A stretch of DNA of 64,000 nt from Streptomyces sp. ASQP_92 (lineage in GTDB: Bacteria; Actinomycetota; Actinomycetes; Streptomycetales; Streptomycetaceae), in NCBI RefSeq assembly GCF_025399895.1, contig NZ_JAODUA010000007.1:233941-297940 (forward strand), given 5' to 3'. A program made the translations under genes and the position numbers. Within the stretch, counting starts at the first letter, position 1. Each line of letters opens with the position of its first letter. Shown piece after piece: positions 63,995-64,000 of this stretch. The notes beneath the pieces are model-generated. The model was not told the origin of the DNA. It saw only the letters and a program-made list of their open reading frames with translations, and made no database searches.

Positions 63995-64000
63995 GAAGAA

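Overview
This is a high-GC actinobacterial chromosome segment, almost certainly from a Streptomyces. The evidence is the extreme third-position G+C, GTG/TTG starts, leaderless promoters and the gene order dinG, siderophore cluster, hflX, rshA, dapF, miaA, miaB, glu, recX-recA, lhr, nei, dps, clgR-cinA-pgsA-rimO, rodZ-like, ftsK, osaB-osaA, osaC. From memory this matches the S. coelicolor interval of about SCO5802 down to SCO5746. I see no insertion sequence, prophage, CRISPR array or plasmid gene, so this is core chromosome with a few accessory insertions.

Layout. Positions 1-8.2 kb (minus strand) hold the 5' part of a DinG/XPD-type iron-sulfur helicase and a four-gene NRPS-independent siderophore operon: diaminobutyrate aminotransferase, two IucA/IucC synthetases and an AlcB-type acyltransferase, with an iron-box-like site upstream. 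At 8.4-11 kb are two tandem paralogous lipoprotein serine proteases. At 11-22 kb are housekeeping genes on the minus strand (hflX, a secreted M1 peptidase, rshA, dapF, miaA, miaB) with small conserved hypotheticals. At 22-29 kb are an orphan TAXI solute receptor, the glutamate two-component system gluR-gluK and the divergent gluABCD uptake operon. At 29-32 kb are an FAD monooxygenase and a cysteine-responsive unit: leaderless Cys-codon leader peptide, cysteine dioxygenase, rhodanese. At 32-45.5 kb are recX-recA, an AI-2E family membrane protein, a DUF3046 protein, a terpenoid-toroid protein, the AzlCD exporter, an AraC regulator, the giant helicase lhr, nei and an SDR. At 45.5-53.5 kb are a Dps ferritin, clgR, the coupled rimO-pgsA-cinA run, a RodZ-like protein and ftsK. 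At 53.5-63 kb is the osmoadaptation locus osaB, osaA and osaC. A tRNA-Thr(GGT) and a shortened DegT-like protein close the window.

Connections. Three DNA-repair genes (the dinG-like helicase, recA, lhr) each carry a close match to the actinobacterial LexA-independent DNA-damage promoter (tTGTCRgtg-N8-TAnnnT, the PafBC/RecA-ND motif). At recA it lies below a second, LexA-box promoter. At lhr and the dinG-like gene the promoter implies leaderless or nearly leaderless transcripts. Several other genes (leader peptide, SDR, dapF, terpenoid-toroid protein) also look leaderless.

Most unusual points: a siderophore cluster with an acyltransferase but no hydroxylase or decarboxylase, the Cys leader peptide with a possible Shine-Dalgarno-sequestering element, an RSH protein with a degraded synthetase site, a soluble kinase with about a dozen HAMP units, a DegT-like protein without any possible catalytic lysine, and a four-copy 22-bp tandem repeat. 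Gene names and functions rest on sequence motifs read by eye and on remembered synteny; no database search was run.
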